Shown one piece after another: positions 1 through 8,569 of a DNA stretch of 64,000 bases. The stretch's first letter is position 1; the number at the start of each line of letters is the position of its first letter. A program made the position numbers and the translations under genes. The stretch is from assembly GCF_029892095.1 (NCBI RefSeq), contig NZ_JARZAE010000004.1, positions 8,556,001 to 8,620,000 of the forward strand, read 5' to 3'. The DNA comes from Kitasatospora sp. MAP12-44 (GTDB lineage: Bacteria > Actinomycetota > Actinomycetes > Streptomycetales > Streptomycetaceae). Below the pieces are notes generated by a model. The model saw only the letters and a list, made by a program, of their open reading frames with translations, did not search any database and was not told the origin of the DNA.

Positions 1-660
1 GACGAGGCGATCGAGAAGATCAAGGCGATGATCCTCTCCGGCCTGCTCAAGCCCGGCGACCGGCTGCCCAAGGAGCCCGACCTGGCGGCGCAGCTGGGGC
101 TCTCGCGCAACTCGCTGCGGGAGGCGGTGAAGGCCCTGTCGCTGCTCAACGTGCTCGACGTGCGGCAGGGCGACGGCACCTACGTGACCAGCCTGGAGCC
201 CTCGCTGCTGCTGGAGGCGCTCACCTTCATCCTGGACCTGCACCAGGACGAGTCGGTGGTGGAGCTGTTCCAGGTGCGGGCGGTGCTGGAGTCCGCGGCC
301 TCCGGGCTGGCGGCCCAGTGGGCGACCGAGGAGCAGCTGGCCGAGCTGGCCGGGCTGCTCGACAGCCTTGGGGCGGACCCGACGGTCGAGGAACTGGTCG
401 CCAACGACCTGGAGTTCCACCGCCTGATCGCCCGGGCCGGCGGCAACGCCGTGCTCGCCTCCCTGCTGGACTCGCTGGCGCACCGCACGGCCCGGGCCCG
501 GATCTGGCGGGGCGTCACGCAGGAGCAGGCGGTGGAGCGCACCATGGCCGAGCACCGCGGGCTGCTCGACGCGCTGGTCGCGCACGACGTGGAGGCGGCC
601 AAGGCGCGGGCGGCGGTGCACGTCGGCGGCGTGGTGGAGTGGCTGCGCAAGGCACTCTGA
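1..660 (+). CDS. FadR-type GntR transcriptional regulator (5' end outside window)
   Basis: The frame is open from base 1, so the true start lies upstream; the first ATG inside the window (base 28) falls within the winged helix and should not be taken as the start. The N-terminal part reads as a GntR helix-turn-helix (KPGDRLPKE, then LGLSRNSLREAVKAL), and the rest as an FCD ligand-binding domain (LEFHRLIARAGGN; C-terminal histidine in AAVHVGG). It resembles the regulator at 2815-3510 in layout and motifs, so the two are probably paralogues. FadR-type proteins usually repress sugar-acid or sugar catabolic genes. Its target here is unknown; the glycoside hydrolase downstream and the fucose locus are the obvious candidates. 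Confidence 0.9.
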   Translation, partial: DEAIEKIKAMILSGLLKPGDRLPKEPDLAAQLGLSRNSLREAVKALSLLNVLDVRQGDGTYVTSLEPSLLLEALTFILDLHQDESVVELFQVRAVLESAASGLAAQWATEEQLAELAGLLDSLGADPTVEELVANDLEFHRLIARAGGNAVLASLLDSLAHRTARARIWRGVTQEQAVERTMAEHRGLLDALVAHDVEAAKARAAVHVGGVVEWLRKAL

Positions 661-826
661 GGACACGGGTGGCCGCCGACGCGAGCCCGCGGCGGCGGCG
701 AAAAAAATCTGAGTGGGCGGCAACCTTTTGGCGTCGGGCGACCACTGAGGAGTGCAAAGGCATTGGCGGGCCGCAGTCAGCGCGCCCCGCCCGGCCGAAT
801 CCACACACTCCGATCGGGAGCCACAC
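661..826 (+). promoter_or_regulatory. leader region of the surface glycoside hydrolase
   Basis: This 166-bp gap follows the regulator stop. It holds an A-run (GAAAAAAAT near 700-708), unusual in this GC-rich setting, and a ribosome binding site GGGAG at 816-820, six bases before the GTG at 827. I see no clear terminator and cannot assign a riboswitch class. Confidence 0.4.
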
Positions 827-2644
827 GTGTCACCTGACGACCCGACCCCCGCCGCGCAGTCCCTGCCCCGGGCCCGTACGCACCGCCGCGGCCGTGCCCT
901 GCGCCGCATCGCGGCGTTGGCGGCGGCCACCCTGCTGGCCGGGGCCGGCGCGGGCGCCCTGGCGCCAGGGGCGAGCGCCGTGTCGACCGTCGCCGTCACC
1001 ATCGACGCCGGTACCTCGCTGGGCACGGTGCCCAGCACCGGTGTCGGCCTCAACACGGCCGTCTACGACCCGAACATGAACGACCCCAAGGCGTCCTGGC
1101 TGATCAAGGACGCCGGCATCCGGGAGCTGCGCTACCCGGGCGGCTCGGACGCGGACGGCTACCACTGGCAGACCCGCACGCTCGCCGAGAACGGCTGGGT
1201 CGCGCCGGGCACCGACTTCGACAGCTTCATGGCCAACGCGAAGGCGATCGGTGCCCAGCCGATCATCACCGCCAACTACGGCTCCGGCACGCCCCAGGAG
1301 GCCGCCGACTGGGTCAAGTACGCCAACGTCACCAAGGGCTACGGCGTGAAGTACTGGGAGATCGGCAACGAGGTCTACGGCAACGGGCACTACCAGAACG
1401 GAAACGGCTGGGAGTACGACACCCACGCCGACAAGAGCCCGAAGGAGTACGCCACCAACCTGGTCGCCTACGCGCAGGCGATGAAGGCCGTGGACCCGAC
1501 GGTGAAGATCGGGGCGGTGCTCACCACCCCGGGCGGCTACCCGGACGGGACGACGGGCGCCGGCGACAGCACTGACTGGAACAACACGGTGCTCTCCATC
1601 GCGGGCAAGTCGATCGACTTCGTGATCGTGCACTGGTACCCGGGCGGCACCGGCACGGCCGACCTGCTGAACACTCCCGACCGGATCCCCGGCATCACGT
1701 CCGCGCTGCGCTCCCTGATCGCCAAGTACGCCGGCCCGCGCGCCGGTTCGGTGGAGATCGCGGTCACCGAGACCGACGGCGACTTCTCGCCGGCCAAGAC
1801 CAGCCAGGCCGCGGCCCTGTACGCGCCGGACACCTACATGAGCTGGTTCGAGCACGGGGCCGTCAACGTGGACTGGTGGGACCTGCACAATGGGCCGGGC
1901 AAGCCGACCACCGTCAACGGCGAGACCGACTACCAGGACGAGGGCGTGCTCTCCTCCGGGACCTGCTCCGGCGGGACTCCCTGCGAACCGGCCGCCGAAA
2001 CGCCGTTCCCCACCTACTGGGGCATCCGCTCGCTGACCGCGCTGGCCCAGCCCGGTGACACCATGGTCAAGTCGTCCTCGGCGAACCCGTCGGTGGCCGT
2101 GCACGCGGTGCGCACCGCCAACGGCGGCCTGAACGTGATGCTGATCAACAAGGACCCGCAGAACGCGGCCCAGGTGTCGCTCTCCTACACCGGATACACC
2201 CCGGCCCCGGGCGCGGTCACCACCGTCGCCTACACCAAGGGCGCCACCGCCCTGACCACGGCGGCGCAGGGCACAGCGGCCGGTCAGACGCTGCCGCCGT
2301 ACTCGATCACCACCCTCCAGCTCAAGCCCGCCTCGGCGACCGGCGTGGCCAGCCCGTCGCCCGCCGCCCCGCCGACCGCGGCGGCTCCCGTTCCCACCGC
2401 CACCAGCACGGTGGGCAGCCGCGCCCAGTCCGAGGCCGGCGGAGCCGTCAGCCGGCCCGCCCAGGGGAGCGCGGGCGCCTCGCCGACCGCCAAGCCGAGC
2501 GGGAGCAGCACGGCCGGCGGCCTGGCCTTCACCGGGATGGGCGCCGGGGTCCTGTACAGCGCCGTCGGCGGCCTGATCGCCGTCGCCGCCGGCTGTGTGC
2601 TGGTGCTGCGCGGACACCGCCGCGGGGGCGCCCACGGCAAGTGA
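827..2644 (+). CDS. secreted, sortase-anchored clan GH-A glycoside hydrolase (arabinofuranosidase-like)
   Basis: The GTG at 827 is preferred over the ATG at 752 because GGGAG sits six bases upstream; the product is about 605 residues. It has a twin-arginine-rich signal region (HRRGRALRR, then an Ala/Leu core ending GASA). A TIM-barrel hydrolase follows: LRYPGG, then YWEIGNEVYG with the likely acid/base Glu, then AVTETDGD with the likely nucleophile Glu, as in clan GH-A enzymes (GH39/GH51/GH79-like). The C-terminus is a Ser/Pro/Ala-rich linker, LAFTG (class E-type LAxTG sorting motif), a membrane helix and a basic tail. It is thus probably displayed on the cell wall and degrades plant or mucin-type glycans outside the cell. 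Its neighbours (sugar importer, fucose enzymes) fit a scavenging role; the exact substrate is inference. Confidence 0.82.
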   Translation: MSPDDPTPAAQSLPRARTHRRGRALRRIAALAAATLLAGAGAGALAPGASAVSTVAVTIDAGTSLGTVPSTGVGLNTAVYDPNMNDPKASWLIKDAGIRELRYPGGSDADGYHWQTRTLAENGWVAPGTDFDSFMANAKAIGAQPIITANYGSGTPQEAADWVKYANVTKGYGVKYWEIGNEVYGNGHYQNGNGWEYDTHADKSPKEYATNLVAYAQAMKAVDPTVKIGAVLTTPGGYPDGTTGAGDSTDWNNTVLSIAGKSIDFVIVHWYPGGTGTADLLNTPDRIPGITSALRSLIAKYAGPRAGSVEIAVTETDGDFSPAKTSQAAALYAPDTYMSWFEHGAVNVDWWDLHNGPGKPTTVNGETDYQDEGVLSSGTCSGGTPCEPAAETPFPTYWGIRSLTALAQPGDTMVKSSSANPSVAVHAVRTANGGLNVMLINKDPQNAAQVSLSYTGYTPAPGAVTTVAYTKGATALTTAAQGTAAGQTLPPYSITTLQLKPASATGVASPSPAAPPTAAAPVPTATSTVGSRAQSEAGGAVSRPAQGSAGASPTAKPSGSSTAGGLAFTGMGAGVLYSAVGGLIAVAAGCVLVLRGHRRGGAHGK

Positions 2645-2652
2645 CACCGCGT

Positions 2653-2713
2653 CAGGCCGACGGCCCGGCAGCACCCCACCCACCAGCGGGGCGCGCGCCG
2701 GGCCGTCGGCCTG
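2653..2713. terminator. long stem-loop between convergent genes
   Basis: Bases 2653-2669 and 2697-2713 form a perfect 17-bp GC-rich inverted repeat around a 27-base loop, just after the hydrolase stop. The partner gene (2815-3510) converges on it, so it may act in both directions. Confidence 0.75.
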
Positions 2714-2721
2714 AGGTGCTT

Positions 2722-2740
2722 CCTTCGAATGTTTCGAAGG
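2722..2740. other. short perfect hairpin CCTTCGAA-TGT-TTCGAAGG
   Basis: An 8-bp perfect stem with a 3-base loop directly follows the longer stem-loop. It lies about 75 bases beyond the stop of the minus-strand regulator and could be its terminator or a protein-binding dyad. Confidence 0.45.
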
Positions 2741-2814
2741 GTTTCGCGCCCACTGGCCGCCGGGCAACCCGGTGATCGACGGAACCCTCGGCGCGCTGGG
2801 GCTGACCGGCCGGA

Positions 2815-3510
2815 TCATTCGAGGCCGGCGGCGCGGGGGCCGGCGCCGTCGGTGAGCCAGTCCTCCACCGCAGCGACGTGCACCGCGCTGGCGCCGGCCG
2901 CGAGCACCGCGTCTCGGGAGGCGAGGGCCCGCCAGATCGCCTGGTGCTCGCGGTGGGCCCGCTCGCGCGCTGCCGTGTGGCTCGTACCGCGGATGATGCG
3001 CAGGCGCTGGGTGTGGGTGGAGAGGATGCCCAGCAGGGTGGAGAGGACCGGGTTGCCGACGGCGTCGGCGATGGTGCGGTGGAATTCGATGTCGAGCTCG
3101 ACGAACTCCTCGATGCCGGCGGCCTCGGCACTGCGGTCGAGGACGGCCGCCAGGGTGGCGAGCTGTTCCGCGGTCAGCAGGCCGGCCGCGAGGGCGGCGG
3201 CCTGTGGCTCCAGCAGCCGCCTGACCTGGAGGAGTTGGCGGGCGTTGTGACCGTGCGAGACGTCGGCGGCGAAGGTCATCGCCTCCAGCAGGAGGTGTGG
3301 TTCGAGGCCGGAGACGTAGGTGCCGTCGCCCTGCTTGGCCACGAGGATCCGCATCGCCGTCAGGGCTCGGACGGCCTCGCGCAGTGAACTGCGGGACAGT
3401 CCTAGTTGCTCGGAGAGGTCGGACTCGTTGGGCAGCCGTGCCCCGGGACGCAGGGCACCGCTGACGATCATTTCCTTGATCCGTTCGATCGCCTGGTCGG
3501 TGACCGTCAT
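2815..3510 (-). CDS. FadR-type GntR regulator of the sugar ABC/fucose locus
   Basis: 231 residues. The N-terminal winged helix (RPGARLPNESDLSEQLG, SRSSLREAVRAL) is followed by an all-helical FCD domain with the metal/ligand-site pattern (DIEFHRTIADAVGN, SAVHVAAVEDW). It is the last gene of a minus-strand operon: binding protein, ATPase, permease, regulator, with 31 bases between it and the permease. This position suggests it controls the importer and probably the divergent catabolic operon, with a pathway intermediate as inducer. Candidate operators are the CATCGGATG dyads at 7359-7608. Function as a regulator is clear; the ligand is inferred. Confidence 0.9.
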   Translation of the reverse strand: MTVTDQAIERIKEMIVSGALRPGARLPNESDLSEQLGLSRSSLREAVRALTAMRILVAKQGDGTYVSGLEPHLLLEAMTFAADVSHGHNARQLLQVRRLLEPQAAALAAGLLTAEQLATLAAVLDRSAEAAGIEEFVELDIEFHRTIADAVGNPVLSTLLGILSTHTQRLRIIRGTSHTAARERAHREHQAIWRALASRDAVLAAGASAVHVAAVEDWLTDGAGPRAAGLE

Positions 3511-3541
3511 GGCCGACTGCCTCCCCGGCGCCGAGGGCCCG

Positions 3542-4573
3542 TCACTCCTGCTTCTCGCCGGAGGCGAAGCGGGAGATGATCAGCGCGAGGATGATGATCG
3601 CGCCGTTGAGGAACTGGTTCCACAGCGGCGGCACGCCCGCCAGGGTCATGACGTTGACGACCAGTTGGAGGGTGAGCACGCCGGTGAGGGCTCCGAAGAG
3701 GGTGCCGCGGCCGCCGTTGAGGCTGACGCCGCCGATCACGGTGGCGGCGAAGACCTGGAAGATCCAGCCGTTGCCCTGGTCGGCGGAGATCGAGCCGTAG
3801 TGGCCGGTGTAGAGGACGCCGGCGAAGGCGGCGAGCGTGCCGCCGAGGATCAGCACGATCCAGGTGATCCGGTCCACCCGGATGCCCGCGGCGCGCGCTG
3901 CCTCGGCGTTGCCGCCGATCGCGTAGAGCGCCCGGCCGTGCCGCAGCCAGGCGAGTGCGCAGCCGCCGAGCAGGAAGAGCAGGGCGCAGATCCAGATCGC
4001 GGCCGGTGCGCCGAGCCAGCTGGCGGAGCCGAGGTAGCGGAAGGAGGCGGGCACGTTGACGATCGACTGGCCCTGGGAGACGGCGACCTGGAGGCCGCGC
4101 AGCAGGGTGAGTGCGCCGAGCGTGACGATGAAGCCGTTGAGGCGCAGTTTGAGGATCAGGAAGCCGTTGATCGCGCCGATCACGGCGCCGACGGCGAGGC
4201 AGAGCGGGATGGCGGTCCAGCTCGGGAAGAGGCCGATGCCGTTGAAGCGGCCGCCGTGGTCGGGCAGCACCAGCCACATCGCGATCACCGGGGCGACGCC
4301 GATGGTGGACTCCAGCGAGAGGTCCATCCGGCCGGCGATCAGGATCAGCGCCTCGGCCAGCACCAGCAGGCTCAGCTCGGTGGCCTGCTGGCCGACGCCG
4401 AGCAGATTGTCGGTGGTCAGAAAGGCGGGCGAGACCGCGAAGCCGATGACGCCCAGCACCAGCAGGACGGGTACCAGCGACAGGTCGCGGAAGCGGGCGA
4501 GGTCGAGCCGGCGTCCGGCCGGTGCCGGCGTCACGGTGGCCGGGGCTCCGCTGAGTTCAGTGCTGGGTGACAT
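3542..4573 (-). CDS. sugar ABC transporter permease (RbsC type)
   Basis: 343 residues, rich in hydrophobic helices, with the ribose/xylose-permease signatures LSLESTIG, NGFLILKLRLNGFIVTLGALTLLRGL and AAFAGVLYTGH. It forms the membrane channel of a carbohydrate importer of the CUT2 class, in which one permease type works with a fused double ATPase. Its start overlaps the ATPase stop by 17 bases, indicating translational coupling. The neighbouring L-fucose enzymes point to L-fucose as the substrate; this is inferred from context. Confidence 0.92.
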   Translation of the reverse strand: MSPSTELSGAPATVTPAPAGRRLDLARFRDLSLVPVLLVLGVIGFAVSPAFLTTDNLLGVGQQATELSLLVLAEALILIAGRMDLSLESTIGVAPVIAMWLVLPDHGGRFNGIGLFPSWTAIPLCLAVGAVIGAINGFLILKLRLNGFIVTLGALTLLRGLQVAVSQGQSIVNVPASFRYLGSASWLGAPAAIWICALLFLLGGCALAWLRHGRALYAIGGNAEAARAAGIRVDRITWIVLILGGTLAAFAGVLYTGHYGSISADQGNGWIFQVFAATVIGGVSLNGGRGTLFGALTGVLTLQLVVNVMTLAGVPPLWNQFLNGAIIILALIISRFASGEKQE

Positions 4574-6119
4574 GGTCTTCCTTCGTGTCGTCGTCCTTCG
4601 TGCCGGTCGGGCCGGCGGCCATCCCCTCCATGGCGGTGACCAGTTGTTCGTCGCGCCATCCGTGGTCGAACTCGGCGACGATCCGGCCGTGGAACATCGC
4701 CAGCACCCGGTCGCAGACCCGCAGGTCGTCGAGTTCGTCGGAGACGATCAGTGCGGCCTTCCCGCTGTCGGCGACCTGGCGGATGGTGCCGAGCAGGGAC
4801 TCCTTGGACTTGATGTCCACGCCGTTGGTCGGCCGGATGGCGACCAGCACGTGCGGCTGGGTGGCGAGCGCGCGGGCGATGACCACCTTCTGCTGGTTGC
4901 CGCCGGACAGGTCCGAGACCGGGGTGGCGGGGCCGGGCGTCTTGATGTCCAGGTCGGCGATCATGCGCTCGGCGAAGGCCCGGGTGCGCGAGGGCAGCAC
5001 GGTGCCGTACGGGCCGAGCTGGTCGGTGACGGTGAGGGTGGCGTTCTCGGCGACGCTGCGCTGCGGGACCAGGCCCTGCAGGTGGCGGTCCTCCGGCACG
5101 AAGCCGATGCCGGCGGCGAGAGCGGCCGGGACCCGGCCGGGGCGTACCGGGCGGCCGGCCACCGTGATCGTGCCCTCCTTGGGGCGGTGCAGGCCGGCCA
5201 GGGTCTCGCCGACCTGGACGTTGCCGCTGGCAGCGGAACCGGCCAGGCCCACCACCTCGCCGGCCCGGGCGGTCAGCGAGAGATCCTGGTAGGCGCCGGC
5301 CAGGCTGAGTCCTGCGGCCCGCAGGAGTGGCTCGCTGTCTGCCGCAGTACGGCCCGTCACCGACCAGGCGGGCTCGGTCCCTTGTGCGGCCTCGCCGGTC
5401 ATCGCCTCGACCAGGGCCTGCTGGCCGAGCTCGGCGACCGGGGCGGTGAGGATGTGGCGGGCGTCGCGGTAGACCGTGACCGTGCCGCAAAGCTCGTAGA
5501 CCTCCTGGAGGTGGTGCGAGATGAACAGGAACGCGACGCCCTGCTCCTGGAGCTCGCGCAGCTTGGCGAAGAGCCGCTCGATACCACGGGCGTCGAGCTT
5601 GGCGGTGGGCTCGTCGAGGATGATGAAGCGGGCGCCGAACGAGAGTGCGCGGGCGATCTCGATGAACTGGCGCTGCTCCACCGTCAGTTGCTCGGCGCGG
5701 GCCCGGGGGTCCACGTCCACGCCGTACTCGGCGAGCAGCTCGGAGGCGCGGGCCCGCAGGCGGCTCCAGCTGACCGGACGCAGCGCGGTGCTGCTCTGCC
5801 GGTTGAGGAAGAGGTTCTCGGCGACGGTGAGCGCCGGGATGATGGTGGAGCGCTGGTAGACGCAGGCGACCTTGGAACGCCAGGCGTCGGTGTCGCCCGG
5901 CGTCGGGGCCGGTTCGCCGTTGAAGCGCAGCGTGCCGGTGTCGGCGGGCTGAAGGCCCGTCAGGATCGAGACGAGGGTGGATTTGCCCGCGCCGTTGCGC
6001 CCGACCAGGGCGTGCGACTCGCCGGGGGAGACGGTGATGCGGGCGTCGCGCAGCGCGACGGTGGCGCCGAAGCGCTTGCTGATCCCGTCGGCTTCGACGA
6101 CGGGGCTGGGGTCCGCCAT
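4557..6119 (-). CDS. sugar ABC transporter ATP-binding protein (RbsA-type double ATPase)
   Basis: 520 residues from the ATG at 6119, next to a promoter-proximal binding-protein gene. It holds two ABC cassettes: the first with Walker A GRNGAGKS and Walker B IILDEPTAKLD. The second has a degenerate Walker A region (AGSAASGN) but an intact LSGGNQQK signature, as is usual for CUT2 ATPases. The second Walker B region reads VLVAIRPTNGVD, lacking the usual Asp-Glu, so the second site is probably weak or non-catalytic. It powers uptake through the permease encoded by the overlapping next gene. A much longer upstream extension is open but antisense-like and is not used. Confidence 0.92.
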   Translation of the reverse strand: MADPSPVVEADGISKRFGATVALRDARITVSPGESHALVGRNGAGKSTLVSILTGLQPADTGTLRFNGEPAPTPGDTDAWRSKVACVYQRSTIIPALTVAENLFLNRQSSTALRPVSWSRLRARASELLAEYGVDVDPRARAEQLTVEQRQFIEIARALSFGARFIILDEPTAKLDARGIERLFAKLRELQEQGVAFLFISHHLQEVYELCGTVTVYRDARHILTAPVAELGQQALVEAMTGEAAQGTEPAWSVTGRTAADSEPLLRAAGLSLAGAYQDLSLTARAGEVVGLAGSAASGNVQVGETLAGLHRPKEGTITVAGRPVRPGRVPAALAAGIGFVPEDRHLQGLVPQRSVAENATLTVTDQLGPYGTVLPSRTRAFAERMIADLDIKTPGPATPVSDLSGGNQQKVVIARALATQPHVLVAIRPTNGVDIKSKESLLGTIRQVADSGKAALIVSDELDDLRVCDRVLAMFHGRIVAEFDHGWRDEQLVTAMEGMAAGPTGTKDDDTKEDHVTQH

Positions 6120-6199
6120 GGCGGGTGTCCTTTCGCGGTGGTGCCCGTGTGCGGCTCGTCCGGACCGGTGGCGCGGCCGCCGCCGGGCGCGGAAGCCGG

Positions 6200-7243
6200 T
6201 CAGTGGCCGACGTTGTTGCCCCAGAGGGACTTGTCGTCCACGTTGTCCTTGGTGACCAGCGGGGCGGGCAGTTGGTCCTCCAGCCCGTTGGGAATGGCCA
6301 CGATGGTCGATCCGTGGTCGGTGGGGCCGGGCTGGAAGGTCTTGCCCTCGGCGGCGGCCTCGGCGTAGTAGAGGGCGTACTTGGCGTACAGGTCGGCCGG
6401 CTGGCTGATGGTGGCGTCGATCTGGCCCTGGCGGATCGCGTCGAACTCCTGCGGGATGCCGTCGTTGGAGACGATGGTGATGTGGCCGGGCTGGCCGGCC
6501 GGCTTGAGCAGGCCCTTCTGCTGGAGCAGCGCGAGGGTGGGCTGCAGGAAGACGCCACCGGCCTGCATGTAGATGCCGTTCAGGTCCGGGTTCTGGGCGA
6601 GGGTGGTCTGCAGCTTGCTGGAGGCGACCGAGCCGTCCCAGTTGGTGGCCAGCTCGATCACCTGGATGCCGGGGAACTCGCTCTTCATGCAGGAGGCGAA
6701 GGCCTCGGAGCGGTCGCGGCCGTTGATCGAGGTGAGGTCGCCCTGGAGTTCGGCGACCTTGCCCTTGCCGTTCAGCTGCTTGCCGAGGAACTCGCAGGCC
6801 TTGGTGCCGTACGCCTTGTTGTCCGCGCGCACCACCATGTACACCTGCCCCTTGTCCGGGCGGGTGTCGACGCTGATCACGGGGATGTGCTTGCTCGCGA
6901 GGGTGTCCAGCGTGGAGGCGATCGCGCCGGTGTCCTGCGGGGCCATCACCACGGCCTTGGCACCGGTGTTCTCGAACACCTGGACGTTGGCGACCAGCTT
7001 GGTGACGTCGTTCTGCGAGTTGGTCACCGGCAGGGTGTCGAGGCCCTGGGACGAGACGTTCGACTTGATGTACTGCGCGTACGAGTTCCAGAAGTCGGAG
7101 TCGGCGCGGGGCAGGTCGATGCCGAGCTTCGGCTTCCCGCTCGCCGAGCCGGACGAGCTGCCGCGGTTGCAGCCCGTGGCGAAGCCTGCGAGTACGACGA
7201 CGGCGGCGGCGGTGGCCGCGATTCTGGCGGAGCGAGACTTCAT
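6200..7243 (-). CDS. sugar ABC transporter substrate-binding lipoprotein
   Basis: 347 residues. The N-terminus has a basic start, a hydrophobic stretch and a lipobox (AGFATGC), so the mature protein is lipid-anchored at Cys25. The rest is a periplasmic-binding-protein type I fold of the ribose-binding family (DSDFWNSYAQ, VVMAPQDTGAI, IPVISVDTRPD, ISQPADLYAKYAL). It captures the sugar and delivers it to the permease and ATPase encoded next. It is the first gene after the divergent promoter region and starts with a good ribosome binding site (GGAGA). Substrate L-fucose is inferred from the flanking catabolic operon. Confidence 0.92.
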   Translation of the reverse strand: MKSRSARIAATAAAVVVLAGFATGCNRGSSSGSASGKPKLGIDLPRADSDFWNSYAQYIKSNVSSQGLDTLPVTNSQNDVTKLVANVQVFENTGAKAVVMAPQDTGAIASTLDTLASKHIPVISVDTRPDKGQVYMVVRADNKAYGTKACEFLGKQLNGKGKVAELQGDLTSINGRDRSEAFASCMKSEFPGIQVIELATNWDGSVASSKLQTTLAQNPDLNGIYMQAGGVFLQPTLALLQQKGLLKPAGQPGHITIVSNDGIPQEFDAIRQGQIDATISQPADLYAKYALYYAEAAAEGKTFQPGPTDHGSTIVAIPNGLEDQLPAPLVTKDNVDDKSLWGNNVGH

Positions 7244-7717
7244 GGTGGGTGGGTCTCCTTGGCTGGGAAGGCCTGGGCCGTGATGCAGATGGGGGAGGTC
7301 CGCAGCAGGGGTCGGGGCAGCCGGGGCGGATACCCGGCAGAGGCGAGCCCTCCCGAGTCATCGGATGGATCGCGGTAGGCAGGACCTTACGAGTCGGCAA
7401 TCCGACTGGCAAGGGGAGACCTCGGACGATTCGTAACCGTGACATCGCGGTGTCGGCCGGTGTTGCTGTGAACTGTTGGTCACTCACCTGCCATCGGATG
7501 TCAGGCCGTAGGGTGGCGGCTCGCGATAGACATCGGAGGAATCCTTGCGGTGGTGCCGAAGTCGCTCGTATGGTCGGAGCACGCAGATAGATCGGATGTA
7601 TCCATCGGCGTGAGTGCTGGGCGTTCACAACGACGTGCTCAGCGCGGCAGGCACCGCCAGAAGTGTTCGGCGACGGCGACGGCGGCGGTGGCCTTCGGAG
7701 CGTGAGGAGATTCGGAC
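7244..7717. promoter_or_regulatory. divergent promoter region with repeated CATCGGATG dyads
   Basis: The 474-bp region separates the import operon (minus) from the catabolic operon (plus). CATCGGATG, itself a dyad CATC-G-GATG, occurs exactly at 7359-7367 and 7492-7500. A close copy CATCGGAGG lies at 7531-7539, and 7590-7608 holds GATCGGATG followed by TATCCATCGG. These are likely operators for one of the two FadR-type regulators and would let both operons respond to the same inducer. A ribosome binding site (GAGGAG) precedes the ATG at 7718. Confidence 0.6.
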
Positions 7718-8569
7718 ATGAAGTTGATGCAACTCGGCGATCCCGGGGCCGAGACGCCGGCAGTGCTCGCAGAGAACGGGCGCACCTATGCGCTCTCGGG
7801 GCTGACCGGGCAGATCGACGGTGCCTTCCTGGCCGGCGGCGGCATCGAGCGGGTCCGCCGGGAGCTCGCGGCGGGCACGCTGCCGCTGCTGCACCCGGAC
7901 GGCCTGCGGGTGGCAGCGCCGGTGGCCCGACCGGGCAAGGTGGTCTGCATCGGCCTCAACTACCGCGACCACGCCGAGGAAACCGGTGCGGCGATCCCGC
8001 AGCGCCCGGTGGTGTTCCTGAAGGACCCGGCGACCGTGGTCGGCCCGTACGACCAGGTGCCGATCCCGCGCGGGTCCGTCAAGACGGACTGGGAGGTCGA
8101 ACTCGCTGTGGTCATCGGCCGGCGGGCCCAGTACCTCGCCGAACCGGCCGCGGCCCACGCGGTGATCGCCGGTTACGCGATCAGCAACGACGTCTCCGAG
8201 CGCGAGTTCCAGCTGGAGTACTCCGGCCAGTGGGACCTCGGCAAGTCCTGCGAGTCCTTCAACCCGCTCGGCCCCTGGCTGGTCACGGCCGACGAGGTGG
8301 GCGACCCGCAGGCGCTGGGCCTGGGCCTCAGTGTCAACGGTGAGGTCCGCCAAGCCGGCAGTACCAAGCACATGGTCTTCGCCGTCGAACACCTGGTCTG
8401 GTACCTCAGCCAGTACATGGTGCTCAACCCGGGCGACGTGATCAACACCGGCACCCCGGCCGGCGTGGCCCTGGGCCTGCCCGGCAACCCCTACCTGCGC
8501 GCGGGCGACACCGTCGAGCTGTCCATCGACGGCCTCGGCACCCAGCGCCAGACCTTCGTGAACGCGTGA
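7718..8569 (+). CDS. fumarylacetoacetate hydrolase family protein, probable 2,4-diketo-3-deoxy-L-fuconate hydrolase
   Basis: 283 residues with a short N-terminal domain and a C-terminal FAH fold. Signatures are [13 protein letters not shown], the metal-ligand stretch [23 protein letters not shown] and [12 protein letters not shown] enzymes use a divalent metal to cleave carbon-carbon bonds of acyl-pyruvates. In the oxidative L-fucose pathway this family splits 2,4-diketo-3-deoxy-L-fuconate to pyruvate and L-lactate, which is the likely role here because fuconate dehydratase and an SDR follow directly. It is the first gene of the catabolic operon and overlaps the next start by 4 bases. Confidence 0.85.
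   Translation: MKLMQLGDPGAETPAVLAENGRTYALSGLTGQIDGAFLAGGGIERVRRELAAGTLPLLHPDGLRVAAPVARPGKVVCIGLNYRDHAEETGAAIPQRPVVFLKDPATVVGPYDQVPIPRGSVKTDWEVELAVVIGRRAQYLAEPAAAHAVIAGYAISNDVSEREFQLEYSGQWDLGKSCESFNPLGPWLVTADEVGDPQALGLGLSVNGEVRQAGSTKHMVFAVEHLVWYLSQYMVLNPGDVINTGTPAGVALGLPGNPYLRAGDTVELSIDGLGTQRQTFVNA

Noticed and set aside
830-2818. 662-codon ORF antisense to the glycoside hydrolase
   Set aside because: Typical high-GC shadow: composition low-complexity Gly/Arg/Val, no motifs, opposite a well-supported gene.
3320-4570. 416-codon plus-strand ORF across regulator and permease
   Set aside because: Antisense shadow, Glu/Gly/Ala-rich with no recognisable domain.
6120-7628. Upstream extension of the ATPase ORF to 1023 residues
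   Set aside because: The extension is antisense-like Arg/Pro sequence crossing the binding-protein gene in another frame; ABC homology begins at the ATG at 6119.
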